Assembly (NCBI GenBank): GCA_023313575.1
Contig: JAJTTP010000033.1
Span: 124,001 to 188,000, forward strand
Direction: 5' to 3'
Origin: Eutypella sp. D-1
Taxonomy: Eukaryota > Ascomycota > Sordariomycetes > Xylariales > Diatrypaceae
Length of the DNA: 64,000 nucleotides
Part shown: one piece after another, positions 12,159 to 24,697 of the stretch
How the letters are laid out: the number at the start of each line of letters is the position of its first letter
Numbering within the stretch: the stretch's first letter is position 1
Notes under the pieces: model-generated
What the model was told of the DNA's origin: nothing
The model's input: the letters and a program-made list of their open reading frames with translations, nothing else
Database searches by the model: none
Made by a program: the position numbers and the translations under genes

Positions 12159-12947
12159 TATGTCGATAGGATATGGTCACAAGTATACCTAGGTAGGTAT
12201 GCTGGTGGGGTAGATACCTAAGTATGGTGGGTTGGTGGGTAGGTGGATAGGCAAGTAATGGAATGGGTGGATGGTTGGATGGATTGATAGGGAATGACGC
12301 AGCATCAGTGCCCGGATGCCCAGGTGGTCATATAGATGAGATGAAGGTAGGGATTCCAGGTATAAAAGTGTTGGTTCCGTGGTTATTTATATGCAGGGGA
12401 AAGAAGGAAAAGAGGGAAAAGTTATGAAGCTCATAAACACGTTTCAAGAAGAAAGTGCATGTCTCATGACGGAATGCATACTGTCTGAAGACTGTCTGTC
12501 TAGAGTTTTGCTGATGCAGGTGGTGATGTGTGATGAAAGATCTCAGGCTTCGTTTTCGTCATTGGATAGTGATAGTGATAGTGATGGTGATAATGGTGTT
12601 TTATTGTTTCACTTACCTGAGAGGCCCCGGAGTAGGTAGACAGCTGGACTACCTATTTCATAAAAAAGATTACCACTTACTACTATTTGGAGGGTCAAAT
12701 AGTTATATATCTTGAGCAGTGATACCTAAGAAGAGGAGGGAGGGGGAGGAAGGGGGGTGGAAATAAGCAAACCTTGTGGTTTGTGAATATGGGTAGAAAG
12801 AAGAATAGAGAAGAATGGACCTGAATGGATAGAAGAATAGCGAGCAATTGAAGACTTGCTTGCCCGAGGGTTGTAGTGGACTAGCAGGACTGGGCAGTGC
12901 AAGGCACACTACACTCTATGATAGATGCAAGTGAGGATGCAAGTAGG

Positions 12948-12998
12948 TATATATATGTTGTATATATATATATGTTGTATATATATATATGTTGTATA
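12948..12998. repeat. Minisatellite of TATATATATATATGTTG-like units
   Basis: Three near-identical units of alternating TA ending in TGTTG. Confidence 0.85.
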
Positions 12999-13979
12999 TG
13001 GTATGTTGCATAATGCGAAAAGTGAGGTTTCTTTGGAGATGGTTTGTGACATCTGAGTTGTCGCAGTAGTTGCAACCCAGGCATGGAAGCAAGGTAGAAC
13101 GCCTACCAGGTGTCTGAGCAGCTGAGATAGTACTTACCACAGGTACCTAGGTAGGTAGAGCAGGTAGGTACCTTCCTGGGGATTGAGGTAGGTATACATA
13201 CAACCTTGAGAGCCCAGCCTGTCATGGAAGTCCCTGGAAGAAAGATTGTCAGGTACTTCGGTATTATGAGATCGTAAAACAATATAAATGCTTAGCAAAT
13301 ACCAGGCCTAAATGATATCTAACTACAATTTTACTAGGTATTTACCTGCAATGCTGGTAATACCTAATATGGTGATGTATGATGTACTTACGTAGGTACT
13401 TGTGGAATTAAGATCCATCCCAACCTTGGAACTCTATACTTTTGAAAATGCTACTGCCAAAGCGGGGCAGAATTAGGTATGTACTACCCCTCCAATCCTT
13501 TGTCACAATGTACACAGATACAGCAGGTATATAACAGGTACCTGTGTTATCCTCCAATGGTATTTCTGCAATTTGCGATCCCTCTAGGGCTAGCTATGTA
13601 CATATGGTATCTTATACACTGTATTAAACCGGCGTTTTAGGCTGTTAAGTACAGTGTATATTGGACTTCTTACGGGCATACGTACATGCATGTGATGGAA
13701 TGTACCGCCGGATATATTACCCCTCTAGCTACATACTGTAACTTATACAGGTACACATGCTGCTAATCATGCTGTCATATGAAATACCTGTACCCAGTAT
13801 CAAAAATTTCCATCCCACCTGGGCAGCAACAAAATAAAGTAGACTTGATAGACTTGGACTTTTAAACACCAGCACCATACCTACTTCACCCATATCACCC
13901 ACAAGTAGGAATAATTTCCAACTTCCGTCTTGAACCCATCTCCTGCACCCCCCAGCCGGCTGGAGATAATCGGGACAAG

Positions 13980-15707
13980 ATGTCTACCACCACAACCACC
14001 ACCATCACCACCACCGTCCGGAAGAAGGATGCGAACCTTCTCCCGGAAAGCGAACGTTTCCTGCGATGTTGCGCCGACATCGCGAGCGCTCTAATTGAGG
14101 ATCACGAAGCCTCCAAAGATCCCAAGAAACCGAAACGCGATATCAACTTGAACAGTTTACGCACCAAACTTTCCAGGAAACACAAATTAGCCAATATCCC
14201 TCCCTTAACCGCCATCATCGCCGCCATCCCCGAACACTACAAAAAGTACATCTTACCCAAGGTCGTCGCAAAGCCCATCCGAACCTCTTCCGGAATTGCC
14301 GTAGTCGCTGTTATGTGCAAACCCCATCGTTGTCCTCACATCGCTTATACTGGCAATATTTGTGTATATTGTCCTGGTGGTCCCGATTCCGACTTCGAGT
14401 ATAGCACCCAGTCATATACTGGATACGAGCCCACCTCCATGAGAGCCATTCGTGCCCGCTATGATCCTTTCGAACAGGCCCGTGGTCGTGTAGACCAACT
14501 GAAGTCGCTAGGCCACTCTGTCGACAAGGTTGAATATATCATTATGGGAGGCACCTTCATGTCTCTACCCGAGTCTTATCGCGACGACTTTATATCCCAA
14601 CTACATAATGCACTGAGTGGTTATCAGACATCCAATGTTGATGAGGCCGTGGAGGCCGGTGAAATGAGCAATGTGAAATGTGTAGGCATCACCATCGAGA
14701 CGAGGCCAGACTATTGCCTGCAGCCTCACTTATCCAGCATGCTCCGTTACGGCTGCACGCGCCTCGAAATTGGCGTCCAGTCCCTCTACGAAGACGTGGC
14801 GCGGGATACTAATCGGGGGCACACTGTCGCTGCCGTTGCCGAGACTTTTTGCTTGGCCAAAGATGCCGGCTTCAAAGTGGTATCGCATATGATGCCCGAT
14901 TTGCCTAATGTTGGTATGGAACGAGATCTCGATCAGTTTAGGGAGTACTTCGAGAACCCCGCATTCAGGACGGACGGACTCAAAATCTATCCCACCCTGG
15001 TTATCAGGGGTACCGGTCTCTATGAGCTATGGCGTACCGGGCGGTATCAAAATTACACCCCGAACGCTCTGATCGACATCGTGGCCAGGATTCTTGCCTT
15101 GGTTCCACCCTGGACCAGGATCTACCGGGTCCAGCGTGATATTCCCATGCCCCTGGTCACCTCGGGCGTGGAGAACGGCAATCTGCGCGAGCTGGCCCTC
15201 GCCCGCATGAAGGACTTCGGCACCACCTGCCGCGACGTGAGGACGCGCGAAGTCGGCATCAACGAGGTGAAACACAAGATCCGGCCGAACCAGATCGAGC
15301 TGGTCAGGAGGGACTATTCGGCCAACGGGGGCTGGGAGACCTTCCTAGCGTACGAGGACCCGAAGCAGGATATCCTGGTCGCTCTGCTGCGTCTGCGGAA
15401 GTGCACGGAGAAGTACACCTACCGCGAGGAGCTCGTAGGTCAGCAGACGAGTCTGGTCCGCGAGCTGCACGTGTACGGCACCGCGGTGCCGGTGCACGCG
15501 CGGGACCCCAAGAAGTTCCAGCACCAGGGCTTCGGCACGCTGCTTATGGAGGAGGCCGAGCGCATCGCCCGCGACGAACACGGCAGCGCCAAGATCAGCG
15601 TCATCAGCGGCGTCGGCGTCCGGAGCTACTATAAGAAGCTGGGCTATTGGCTGGACGGGCCGTATATGAGCAAGTGGCTCGACGGACGGCCGCAACCGGA
15701 GCCGTGA
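13980..15707 (+). CDS. elp3: Elongator complex catalytic subunit Elp3 (575 aa)
   Basis: Single-exon gene. Elp3 installs the carboxymethyl precursor on wobble uridine 34 of tRNAs within the Elongator complex and was first described as a histone acetyltransferase. The radical-SAM half shows its cysteines at Cys118, Cys128 and Cys131 ([19 protein letters not shown]), then [22 protein letters not shown] and [11 protein letters not shown]. The C-terminal GNAT acetyltransferase domain (about 410-570) shows [27 protein letters not shown] and [20 protein letters not shown], typical of the family. The length matches the usual 550-580 residues. The first dozen residues are a Thr-rich run encoded by ACC/ACA repeats, which is variable between species. 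Confidence 0.97.
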   Translation: MSTTTTTTITTTVRKKDANLLPESERFLRCCADIASALIEDHEASKDPKKPKRDINLNSLRTKLSRKHKLANIPPLTAIIAAIPEHYKKYILPKVVAKPIRTSSGIAVVAVMCKPHRCPHIAYTGNICVYCPGGPDSDFEYSTQSYTGYEPTSMRAIRARYDPFEQARGRVDQLKSLGHSVDKVEYIIMGGTFMSLPESYRDDFISQLHNALSGYQTSNVDEAVEAGEMSNVKCVGITIETRPDYCLQPHLSSMLRYGCTRLEIGVQSLYEDVARDTNRGHTVAAVAETFCLAKDAGFKVVSHMMPDLPNVGMERDLDQFREYFENPAFRTDGLKIYPTLVIRGTGLYELWRTGRYQNYTPNALIDIVARILALVPPWTRIYRVQRDIPMPLVTSGVENGNLRELALARMKDFGTTCRDVRTREVGINEVKHKIRPNQIELVRRDYSANGGWETFLAYEDPKQDILVALLRLRKCTEKYTYREELVGQQTSLVRELHVYGTAVPVHARDPKKFQHQGFGTLLMEEAERIARDEHGSAKISVISGVGVRSYYKKLGYWLDGPYMSKWLDGRPQPEP

Positions 15708-16855
15708 GCCGAGCTGATCCGCGCATTTATTCCGTTGCATGCACGAACACCTACTAGGTTGCCGAGGGGATGTGCCGCGAAGAGATAAAACCTCGTAAAT
15801 GGTTATGCCAATCGAGTATTTGGACGCCTATGTCCCGAGGAGACAGCGCATCGCCCGTCAATATACATCGGTCTCTTAAGGGCTTGGCGCAACACAAATT
15901 CTATGCCCATCTCACACAGCCGACAGTATATATGCCTTGATGAGCACCGAATCGTTCCGGTAGAGATGATTCACTACGGGCGTTCCATGGCATCCGCCGA
16001 GTAGAACATCATTGTTCATTCATATATCGGCGCCGAATCTCACCGTGCCGGGTCACTGGATGGATGATGCGCATCTAAACGAGACCCAAGCAAGTCGACG
16101 ACATCACGCCCTTCGAGATAGATACCCTGGGGTCCTGACTTAGATCATCCGTTGGTAATTAGGGGGTTTGCCAGGAAAATCCCTCAATTCTGCCGTATTT
16201 CCACAGCGGCAACGGCAGGCCGCGGGTCTGGGGGTGGGGGTGGGATCGTTGACGATAGTAAGCCTGAGTTATGATGTTGGGGCGCATTTATTTACTACAT
16301 AGCATCCCTTCGATCTAGTAGGGTAACCCGCGAGACTACTACATGAACTCCATGCGGACCCCTTTCTCAGATAATACCTATACCAGAAACCACGACCTAT
16401 CCATCTATCTAGTTTAGTATCGGTCCTTACACGGCGACATATCTACATAGGTAGTGGACAACAACAATTAATATTACCCTGTTGTAGATAGTAAGAGTAT
16501 CTTTTATACTAAGTAAAAAAACCTATAGTCAGAAACCTGATTACTGCACGTTGTCCCGGGGGTGAGACGCTAACGACACCTAGTGCGGGGAGACCGTATT
16601 TCTATGCTGCTGAAATATTTCACCACCTTCCTTGGCAAAAACCAGCGATAAACAGTATAGTACGGAGCCCATTCCGCCCTCACCGTCCCCCGACAACATT
16701 ACAAACTCACAATTAGCCCACGCAACTTGTAGTTAGGTAGTTAATTACCTTACCGCCTCATTTCTAGGTCTCACGTACAAAGTAGCCAGCTAGAAACCCC
16801 CCCCCCCCCCAAAGAAGCGCAGCGCAGCGCAGGGTGTAAAGCCAAAGCCGCGACG
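15708..16855. other. Intergenic region
   Basis: 1.15 kb between the 3-prime end of Elp3 and the alpha/beta hydrolase start. No gene seen. A poly-C run at about 16797-16810 and a GCGCA repeat at 16817-16831 lie just before the hydrolase ATG. Confidence 0.5.
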
Positions 16856-17896
16856 ATGCAGTACTCCCAAAGCAGCGCAAACGACGGGTGTATGCTAGCG
16901 TACCAAACCTCGCACCCTTCCGCTCCTCCTACTACTCCAGCAACAGCAAGACCCAGCACCTGCATCCTGCTCATGCACGGCTTCAGCGGATCCAGCGCGT
17001 ACTTCACGCGCAATTTCGCCGCGCTGCGCGACGCGGGGTACTGGGTCGTGGCGCCGGATATGCGGGGACACGGACGCTCGGGTCGCGGGCGGGGCGGGTA
17101 CCATGTTGCGCGTCTGGCGGCGGACTTGCGGGATCTGCTCGTGCATCTGCGGTCGATAGATTCTGCTTCCCCTTCTTCTACTTCTGAGGCGCAAAGCGGC
17201 GACGGTGATACAGCGGACCCCCTAAGATTCATCCCCGTCGGCTGCTCCATCGGCGCCGCCGTCCTCTGGACGTACGTCGAGCTGTTCGGCGGGAGCGCCG
17301 ATTTCGCGGGGTTCGTGTTCGTCGACCAGGCGCCTCTGCAGGACCGGTCGGCGTTCGGCGGCTCCGGCTCCGACTCCGGAGAAGGGGGAAAATGGGACGA
17401 GACGCGCGCGCACAGGGGATGCTACGACGAAGCGACGCTGCGTGCAGCACAAGAGGCACTCCTACGCGACCCAGCCGGCGCGCACGCTGGCCTCGTGGCC
17501 GAGTGTCTAGGGTACCGGTACAAGCCGGAGGCGGGGGACTCCCCCTCAGACCAGGCAGCCCGCGACGACGACGAGCGCTTCTTCACGCAGATCAGCGGGC
17601 AGTGCGACGCGGAGTGGCTGGCGCGTCTGCTGGCGGACCACACGCGGTACGATCACCGGGAGGCGATTGAGGACGGGATCGATGTCCCGACGCTCGTCAT
17701 GGCGGGGCGGCGGACCGCGTGTTTTCCGCTCGAGGGGGTGCGCGAGACCGTGCGGCTGATCGAGAAGAACAAGAAGAATCGCCCCGGGCTTGTGACGTGG
17801 TCGGTTTTCGATACCGGACATTGGTTGTTTTATGAGGAGCCGGACAGGTTTAATCGGGAGATTGTTGAGTTTGTGAGCAGGTGTACGAGTACCTAG
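16856..17896 (+). CDS. Alpha/beta hydrolase (346 aa)
   Basis: Single-exon gene. The alpha/beta-hydrolase fold is supported by the oxyanion-hole motif LLMHGFSGSS (residues 38-47), VVAPDMRGHGRS, the nucleophile elbow GCSIGA with Ser131, a likely acid in the strand DVPTLVMAGRRTACF, and the catalytic His in DTGHWLFYEEP near the C-terminus. There is no signal peptide or membrane segment, so it is probably cytosolic. A Ser-rich loop (about 101-120) and an inserted cap region (about 165-260) separate the core strands. Such proteins include esterases, lipases and haloperoxidase-like enzymes; the substrate cannot be told. GC content is high, as in its neighbours. Confidence 0.85.
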   Translation: MQYSQSSANDGCMLAYQTSHPSAPPTTPATARPSTCILLMHGFSGSSAYFTRNFAALRDAGYWVVAPDMRGHGRSGRGRGGYHVARLAADLRDLLVHLRSIDSASPSSTSEAQSGDGDTADPLRFIPVGCSIGAAVLWTYVELFGGSADFAGFVFVDQAPLQDRSAFGGSGSDSGEGGKWDETRAHRGCYDEATLRAAQEALLRDPAGAHAGLVAECLGYRYKPEAGDSPSDQAARDDDERFFTQISGQCDAEWLARLLADHTRYDHREAIEDGIDVPTLVMAGRRTACFPLEGVRETVRLIEKNKKNRPGLVTWSVFDTGHWLFYEEPDRFNREIVEFVSRCTST

Positions 17897-20027
17897 TACT
17901 ACTATTACTACTACTACTTCTACAGATTAAAAAAAAAGGCACCCGTGATAGATCTTGTGGGGTTATCGGGTTATTGTCATGATTACGATCAATTCACGTG
18001 CTACTTCTTGATCTGTTCCGCCTTACGTCTACTAATACCCATGGGTATGCACCCCAGGTCTCACCTCACCGGTTCGTGTGCTTACGGTATAGTATAATAA
18101 GCACTTTTCACCCCCGAGATGCTGGAATTCTTTATTCCCGTTTCAGGGCCGTGCTGTGCTGTGCACTTGACCACAGTGAAGGTATCATCTGTATCGAGCA
18201 GCCGTAGTCTCAACGTCAGCTTCTCACGTGTCGACGGCAGGCTTTTTGCCGCTGCCCCGGCTCGTGTGTGCTCGGACAAAACCAAGTATGTATTGAAAGC
18301 CCATGCCGTTCTGACCTTGTCGCTGACTATTTCGTGTAGAGTTCTTAGTCGACTTGCTGGTAAGTCTTGGTTCTAAGATGGGGACTTCCAGGAGGGTGTG
18401 AGCTGGGAAGAGTAGGGGCTTCGAGGGATATGGGATCCACGCTGCTCGACACGGCTTTCCTGCCGTGGAGTCGACCCCCCTCCCAAAGATGGGATGGTAT
18501 GAGAACCGAGCGTAGGGACTCCGGACCATATGTGATATCGAGGGTCTAGAATGAGACACGGCGCTTTGCTTCGGAGTAAGCGGGAGCATCTTCGCTCTTG
18601 TGACCGCAACACTCTAGCACAAATGCGCCGCCACGGCAACCTCTTGACTAGAACGCCGACGGCGATGATGCCAGTTCAAAAAGGATGAGGATTCTAATCC
18701 CCCCACTTATAAATGCTTTCGAGATTATATCCGTTCTTCATTCGATTTGGTAATGGGGCGCCGGACTCGCTATCCATCATTGACGTCATCCAAACACCAC
18801 TCAGAAGACTCGTCGTCTATCCCGTAACGCCCTTCCCATCACCTGATAAGCCACCTCGATGGATTTTGACTAGGATCACGTCGTGCCACCTAAGCCTAGG
18901 CTCTGAAGGCGTCCCCGAATAAGGCATGCGGCTGTCCCGAAGCCCCGGGAATAGCATCGCGGTGTGCGCCTTACCTTGCCGACCTCCACAACCGCAGTAA
19001 GTAATCGAACCCTGGGACTATTTTTTCACCCGCGTACAACCTCCGAACTCCCGAAAAGCGACGGCAAGCCGGCCAGACGAACTGGGGGGGTGTATGTGCG
19101 GTGTGGACGCGGGCCTGCGGCCAGGCTTCCGCTGGGCGTTTTGGGGTGTGATCGATGGCTACGCTGCAAACACTAAGCGCAGCGCCACCAGACACGTCTT
19201 GTAAGCAACCACCACCATCGACTTTCTCCACATCAGCAGGTGTCACACGTATTGATACAACAATCTGACGCTATTTTCTCGAGTAAGACTGAGATCCCAA
19301 GTGAGATGCTTATTTTCCTCGCTTAAGGAGATACACTACTGGCATGTTGCCTATGATCTCGTGCTTGGGATCACGTCCGCGGCGAACGCGCTTGAACGTC
19401 TCGGACAATGGAAAGAGGCGTGCCCATGAACTCGGCGGTTTTCAGATTGCCGAGTAAGTCTCTCTGGCCGACGCCTACACAACCTAGTAGGAATGCCCGT
19501 GGCGTTCCGAGGGCAGCAAAGAGGCTATTCATCCATGATGGAATGGGGGATGCCTAGAGGGATTCCCCCCCCAGCCCCGTGGGAAGTAGCTGGCGGGTAG
19601 AACGTGCCGCTCAGTCATCAGCCTCGCAATAGGAGGTCAGGGTATCGCCGAAACGCGAGCTCGCGGTGGGAACCCCACACGAAAGGGTGAGTCGAGGAGA
19701 ACGCCTCGATCCTGTTTCGGTCGACTGTCACGAGGGCTCGGGAAGACAGGCGAAAGAAAAAACTGCGATAACAGTTCAGTCACTCCCTGCGATGCGATTT
19801 GCGTTGTAAGCATCGACCGGCTACTCCGGCATGGGCTCGACAACTTGGGGAACAGACTCTTCAGGAGGGAAATGTCGATGGTTTGGGTACTATAAAGAGG
19901 CGGCTGAAGTCGCTCCTGGAACCTTCACTGGTTTCGAGATCACCAGCACTTCAGTATCACTCAACTACCTACATTCTGCTTCTACATAGTCTAACAAATC
20001 TTTGATATCAGCTCACCCGCGGTCAAA
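17897..20027. other. Long intergenic region upstream of the cupin gene
   Basis: No gene could be supported in 2.1 kb. The region is not obviously repetitive and has several short open frames on both strands with no domain, so it may include decayed sequence. The last 140 bp form the core promoter of the cupin gene. Confidence 0.5.
19891..19897 (+). promoter_or_regulatory. TATA box of the cupin gene
   Basis: TATAAAG, 131-137 nt upstream of the ATG at 20028. It is the best TATA match in the region, and position and orientation fit. Confidence 0.5.
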
Positions 20028-20849
20028 ATGCTCCAGAACGTCTTTGGTCGTACCCTTACGATCTGCCTCATGGCAGCAGCAGCAACGGCTTCACCACTCG
20101 CAGAGCGGGCGAAGACGGAGAGCTCCACCGCTGCTCCGCCTGCGACTTCGACGCCCTCGGCAGCTGATATCAAGGCCATGCAGGAGGCTCTGATCCTAGC
20201 CCCCTCTCAGCAGGAGCGGCAAGCGATCCTGCTGCCTAACCCCCCCGACGCCAGCAACTACACGTTCCAGTTCGTTAACAACACGGTGCTGCCCCCGACG
20301 GGCGGCACTATTGCCCTCGCGACAGTTAACAATTTCCCCGCGCTCATCGGCACCAACGTGGGCATGGCGATCGGGTTTGTCAACGCGTGCGGGCTCAACA
20401 CGCCGCACTCGCACCCGCGGGCTTCCGAGTTCCTGACCGTAGTGCAGGGGGAACTGGTCGCCGGGCTTGTATTGGAGAACGAGGGCGCCGGTGGCGCAGG
20501 CAACCTCAACGGCACGGACCCGGTCGGGCCCATCGCCATGGTCAACGCGACGCTGTCGAATTATAAGGGGTTCCTGTTTCCGCAGGGCGAGACGCACTTC
20601 CAGTTCAACCCGACCTGTGAGCCGGCGGTGTTCGCCGCCGCTTTCGATAACCTCGACCCCGGCCGCACGCAGATCGCCACCAACTTCTTCTCCGAGTTCC
20701 CTGACGATGTCCTGCTCGCTGCCACCGGCAACAACCTCGAGCTGCTGGATGCCGCTCGAATTGATCAGCTCAGGGATAAGATCCCGCAGGCCTTCGCCGA
20801 GCTCATCGGCAGCTGCGCGAAGAAATGCGGTATCCCTACCTCGGCCTAG
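20028..20849 (+). CDS. Secreted cupin / germin-like (spherulin-type) protein (273 aa)
   Basis: Single exon. A signal peptide (about residues 1-22) is followed by a Ser/Thr/Ala linker and one cupin domain. Both germin motifs are present: the metal-binding pair of His with Glu in NTPHSHPRASEF (His127, His129, Glu134) and the second motif GFLFPQGETHFQFN with His190, so the full 3-His/1-Glu ligand set is intact. The C-terminal tail carries a Cys pair (CAKKC). Fungal homologues resemble Physarum spherulin 1a and plant germins; some plant germins are oxalate oxidases or superoxide dismutases, but activity here is unknown. The protein is likely extracellular or wall-bound, and the upstream TATA box suggests strong regulated expression. 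Confidence 0.87.
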   Translation: MLQNVFGRTLTICLMAAAATASPLAERAKTESSTAAPPATSTPSAADIKAMQEALILAPSQQERQAILLPNPPDASNYTFQFVNNTVLPPTGGTIALATVNNFPALIGTNVGMAIGFVNACGLNTPHSHPRASEFLTVVQGELVAGLVLENEGAGGAGNLNGTDPVGPIAMVNATLSNYKGFLFPQGETHFQFNPTCEPAVFAAAFDNLDPGRTQIATNFFSEFPDDVLLAATGNNLELLDAARIDQLRDKIPQAFAELIGSCAKKCGIPTSA

Positions 20850-22950
20850 ACATTCTTCGCTGCCCCTTCATCCTACGTAGAAGAGGTCGCATTTGTCACT
20901 GGGCCTGTTAGGTTAGCTTCAAGTGGTGCAGATATCCGGCCTCGGGTGTGAAATGGAGAATCACAAGGCACATGGGTTGTGTGGGCGATCAGCGTGAGTG
21001 GAATTTAGAGCAGTCAGTCTCATACTACATACAATTCTAGGGGTTCGATTGATATGGTGCAGTATATAGTTTAGTCTCCGTTTATATATATTTATCACCA
21101 GTGAGAGTACCTCGCGAACTGTGCCGTTAAAATACTACCCACATACCATTAGCACTACGCGGTAGCACAAATTTGCAACTTGGGAAGGCCGCGGAGCGGA
21201 GCGGTGATTTTAAGATGCCGCAGTCCGACGATTCAACAGCGGAGCAATACAAATGGCATAGCCGCCCTGAATTGACGTCGTCTGCATAGACAACAAGGGA
21301 ACATGGTAGGGGGCTAACAGAGTAATTTGCGACACGAGCCGCCTCCCCACGAGCTAGCAGCTTCTCGTGTCAATACCAAGCTGCCCAAAATATTAGTATA
21401 TTCAGGTGGGAGAAATGGACGCTTGGCTGCTTTCAAAGCGTATATATGTGCTCTCGACGGCCCAGCTCATGGACAGAGTTCTATATAAAAAGAAAAGGAC
21501 TAGTTATGTGGCTGTGAGAGCCCGACTACTGCCCAGATAGACGGTGTTTTGCCGGCTGCGCGACAAGTCGCCGTTGATCTTCAAGCCCGCCCCCCTTCCC
21601 ACCTCCTCTTTAGTCGCCTTAGCACGATAATCGTTTCCGATAGAGCGATGGGTGGGGGAGTTGGGTTATGTATTGGCAACAACATGAAGTCTAGGAGAGA
21701 TCACATCGATATTGCTTGGGGGCCATTAATTTCTCTGAGATTTACGAAAAATGGCCCTGACCTAGGGTCTCGAGTATTCAAATAAATTACCTTCACAAGG
21801 GCCTCACAACTAGCCGGATAAATACTAGTTGGCATCAATTACCTTGGTAATAGTTAGGGGACCCAAAACTTGTCTATGTAGTTACAGGACTTTCTCGTGG
21901 CCCTCAACTCCGGAGCATTTTCGGATGGAGCGAATATTTGATGGAGCGAAATGAACCTGGTGAACCCCATAGTAGGCACATACATAGTACATAGTAAGGT
22001 GGACGATGATTTTTTTCCTTATTATATAGATACGTACCGAGCTAGGTTGTTGTCGCGCGTTGTTGTCCAGCCTCGATGTCTCTTGGCAGTCGGCGGTGGG
22101 CGCGCTGGGCACCCAGGGCGGCGACCGCTAAGAAACCTCTCAGATCCATTCCGACCAATGATCATGGTAGAAATCGTCGAAGCCCTCCAGCGAGACCCAA
22201 ACCCATCCAATGGCAGCAAGGGTGCCGATACAATCCAAGGATCAGGCCAGGGGCTGGCATTCTATGCACCATGCTGAATAAGGATAGTCCTGCTAGAGAT
22301 TTAATTTTACCCCTGCCTCTCGGCCCCTGAAAGAATGGATCTGTCGCCCGATCCTCCAATCGCAGGCCTGGTAACCCGCCGGTATTAAGATGTGGTACTG
22401 TCTGGCCGCCCTGGAGCCCTCGACGGAGCTCCCATCCCCTTTTCTCTCTGGGCTTCCCAATGGAATGATTTATTCCCTACCAAGCATATTAGCTCCTTGC
22501 AATGTCTCAGGGGGGGGAGTGTCTTGTCTCGTGAGAAGGTATTTGACCTTCTCCCGTCCCCGTCCCCGTCCCTGTTCTCTTCCTGTTCATCCTGCCAGTC
22601 GTTTATATTGCCGTTTGGAAGACGTTGTTCTCCGCGCGCGCGTTAATCCTCTTCGTACCTAATTCTATTTTCCCATTTGCGTTGGAGCGAGAGGAGGATA
22701 AGATTATTGATTAGTTGCCACCTGAGCCTCTCACTCCTTACACTCATTTGACCAGAAAGAAAAACACACGGAATAGACAAACGCGTTGATTGTACATGTT
22801 TATTCACGCCGCTCCTTAACAAAGCAAAAACACACAAGAGACGAAATACGGGGAAAGCAGAATAAAAGACCCGATTAATTTACCCAAACACCCTTACTAT
22901 CTGCAAATACAAAACGAACAGGAAAAGAGTAACGAAGATAGTTGATCACC
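20850..22950. other. Intergenic region, GH72 promoter at the right end
   Basis: 2.1 kb with no supported gene. A GTCCCC tandem (22555-22573) and an A-rich leader (22850-22945) occur. The last few hundred bases, with pyrimidine and A-rich blocks, look like the promoter and 5-prime UTR of a highly expressed gene. Confidence 0.45.
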
Positions 22951-24697
22951 ATGGGCTTTCTACGCTCAGCGCTTACGTCTTCGCTCCTGTTGGCCGGCCA
23001 TGCCGCTGCCATCGAGCCCGTCATCATGAAGGGGAGCAAGTTCTTCTACGAGAACGGCACCCAGTTCTTCATGAAGGGTATCGCGTACCAGCAGGAGGCC
23101 GGTACCGGTCCCGGCGGCAAGGTTGAGAAGGACGCCAACTATGAGGACCCTCTGGCCGACCCCGTCGCCTGCAAGCGGGACGTGCCTCTGCTCGCCGCCG
23201 CCGGAACCAACACCATCCGTACCTACGCCATCAACCCCGAGAAGGACCACAAGGAGTGCATGTCGCTCCTTGAGAAGGCCGGCATTTACGTCGTCGCCGA
23301 CTTGGGTGAGCCGTCGCTGTCGATCAACCGTGACGCCCCCGCCTGGAACGTCAAGCTCTTCGACCGCTACAAGGCTGTCATTGATGAGCTCGGCAAGTAC
23401 GACAACGTTATCGGCTTCTTCTCCGTAAGTGACTGAAGACATGCGCCCGCCGATTTTGGGATCAGCCAACTAATAACTTCCTACAGGGTAACGAGGTCAC
23501 CAACAACGCCACCAACACGGATGCTTCCGCTTTCGTGAAGGCTGCCACTCGTGACACGAAGAAGTACATCGCCGACAAGATCGCGAACGGCCACCGGTGG
23601 ATGGGTGTCGGTTACGCCGCCAACGACGACGCCGACATCCGCGTGCACATGGCGCAGTACTTCAACTGCGGACCCGAGGAGGAGGCCATCGACTTCTGGG
23701 GCTACAACATCTACTCGTGGTGCGGCAAGTCGAGCTTCGAGAAGTCCGGGTTCGACGTCCAGGTCGACTTCTTCAGCAACTACTCGGTTCCCGTCTTCTT
23801 CGCCGAGTACGGCTGCAACACCGTGGGCGGCGCCGAGGGCCGTCTCTGGGACGACACCAAGGCGCTGTACTCGGACAAGATGACCGGCGTCTTCAGCGGC
23901 GGTATCGTGTACATGTTCCACCAGGAGGAGAACGACTACGGTCTGGTCAAGGTCAAGGACGGCAAGGCGACCACCATGAAGAACTACGACAAACTGGTCG
24001 ACGTCATGAAGGAGGTCAAGCCCGAGGGCATCAAGATGGACGAGTACGAGCCCGAGAACAAGGCCGCCGAGTGCCCCGGCGTCAGCAAGAACTGGAAGGT
24101 CGCCGACGTCCTGCCCCCGACCCCGGACGAGTCTCTCTGCGACTGCATGGAGCAGAGCTCTGCTTGCGTTCCGGCTAAGGACCTGAAGGAGAAGGACTTT
24201 GGTGAGATCTTCGGCTACATCTGTGGCCAGGACGAGAAGGCCTGCGCTGGTATCAAGAGCGACACCGAAACTGGTGTCTACGGCCCTTACCTCATGTGCA
24301 ACCCCCGCCAGCAGCTCGCTCACGTTCTCGACACCTACTACACGAACCAGGGCAGCTCCTCCAGCGCCTGTGACTTCGACGGTTCCGCTGTCAAGGTAAG
24401 TGCAATAACCAGTGTGCCTCGGGCGTAGCGTCTAAGGCCCGCCCCTTTCATCCATTGGATTCCCAAACTAACATTTATCGTTCGTAGGTTTCATCCCCCA
24501 ATATCGACGCCAAGTGCCAGGCCCCGCTCGAGAAGGCCAACGAGGCCGTCAAGCAGGCTGCTACCGCCACTGCTGCCCTCCCGCAGGCCACCGGTGGCTC
24601 CAGCAGCTCCTCCGAGGACGACGAGAGCGCCGCCTCCAGCCTCTCCGCCGGCCTGTACGTGGCCGGTGCCATGGCCATGGGCGCCCTCCTGCTATAA
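22951..24697 (+). CDS. gel: GPI-anchored beta-1,3-glucanosyltransferase, GH72 with X8 domain (530 aa)
   Basis: Cell-wall enzyme of the Gas/Gel/Phr family that cuts and re-joins beta-1,3-glucan chains. Exons are 22951-23424, 23487-24395 and 24488-24697. Order: signal peptide (1-20), GH72 catalytic domain (about 22-325) with the two catalytic acids in FFSGNEVTNNA (Glu161) and FFAEYGCN (about Glu265), a Cys-rich X8/CBM43 domain (about 370-465, e.g. LCDCMEQSSACV and CGQDEKAC), a Ser-rich stretch and a hydrophobic GPI-attachment tail (SLSAGLYVAGAMAMGALLL). The first intron separates SG-N-E from FFS, close to the acid/base. Strongly biased codon use (mostly C-ending) and the compact leader suggest high expression. 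Confidence 0.96.

Larger units (their letters stand above)
11877..13979. other. Divergent region Ubc1 / Elp3, rich in simple repeats
   Basis: This 2.1 kb stretch has no supported gene. It is packed with simple repeats (listed separately) and several TACCTAGGTAGGTA-type motifs (12187-12205, 13141-13172). The right end is the promoter of the Elp3 gene; the left end is the promoter and leader of the Ubc1 gene. Confidence 0.55.

Noticed and set aside
17222..17821. Several overlapping minus-strand and shifted frames within the alpha/beta hydrolase
   Set aside because: Arg/Ala-rich shadows of GC-rich coding sequence.
23481..24323. 280-codon open frame on the minus strand across the GH72 gene
   Set aside because: It is the antisense shadow of a highly codon-biased GH72 coding sequence; the product is Val/Leu/Asp-rich with no domain.
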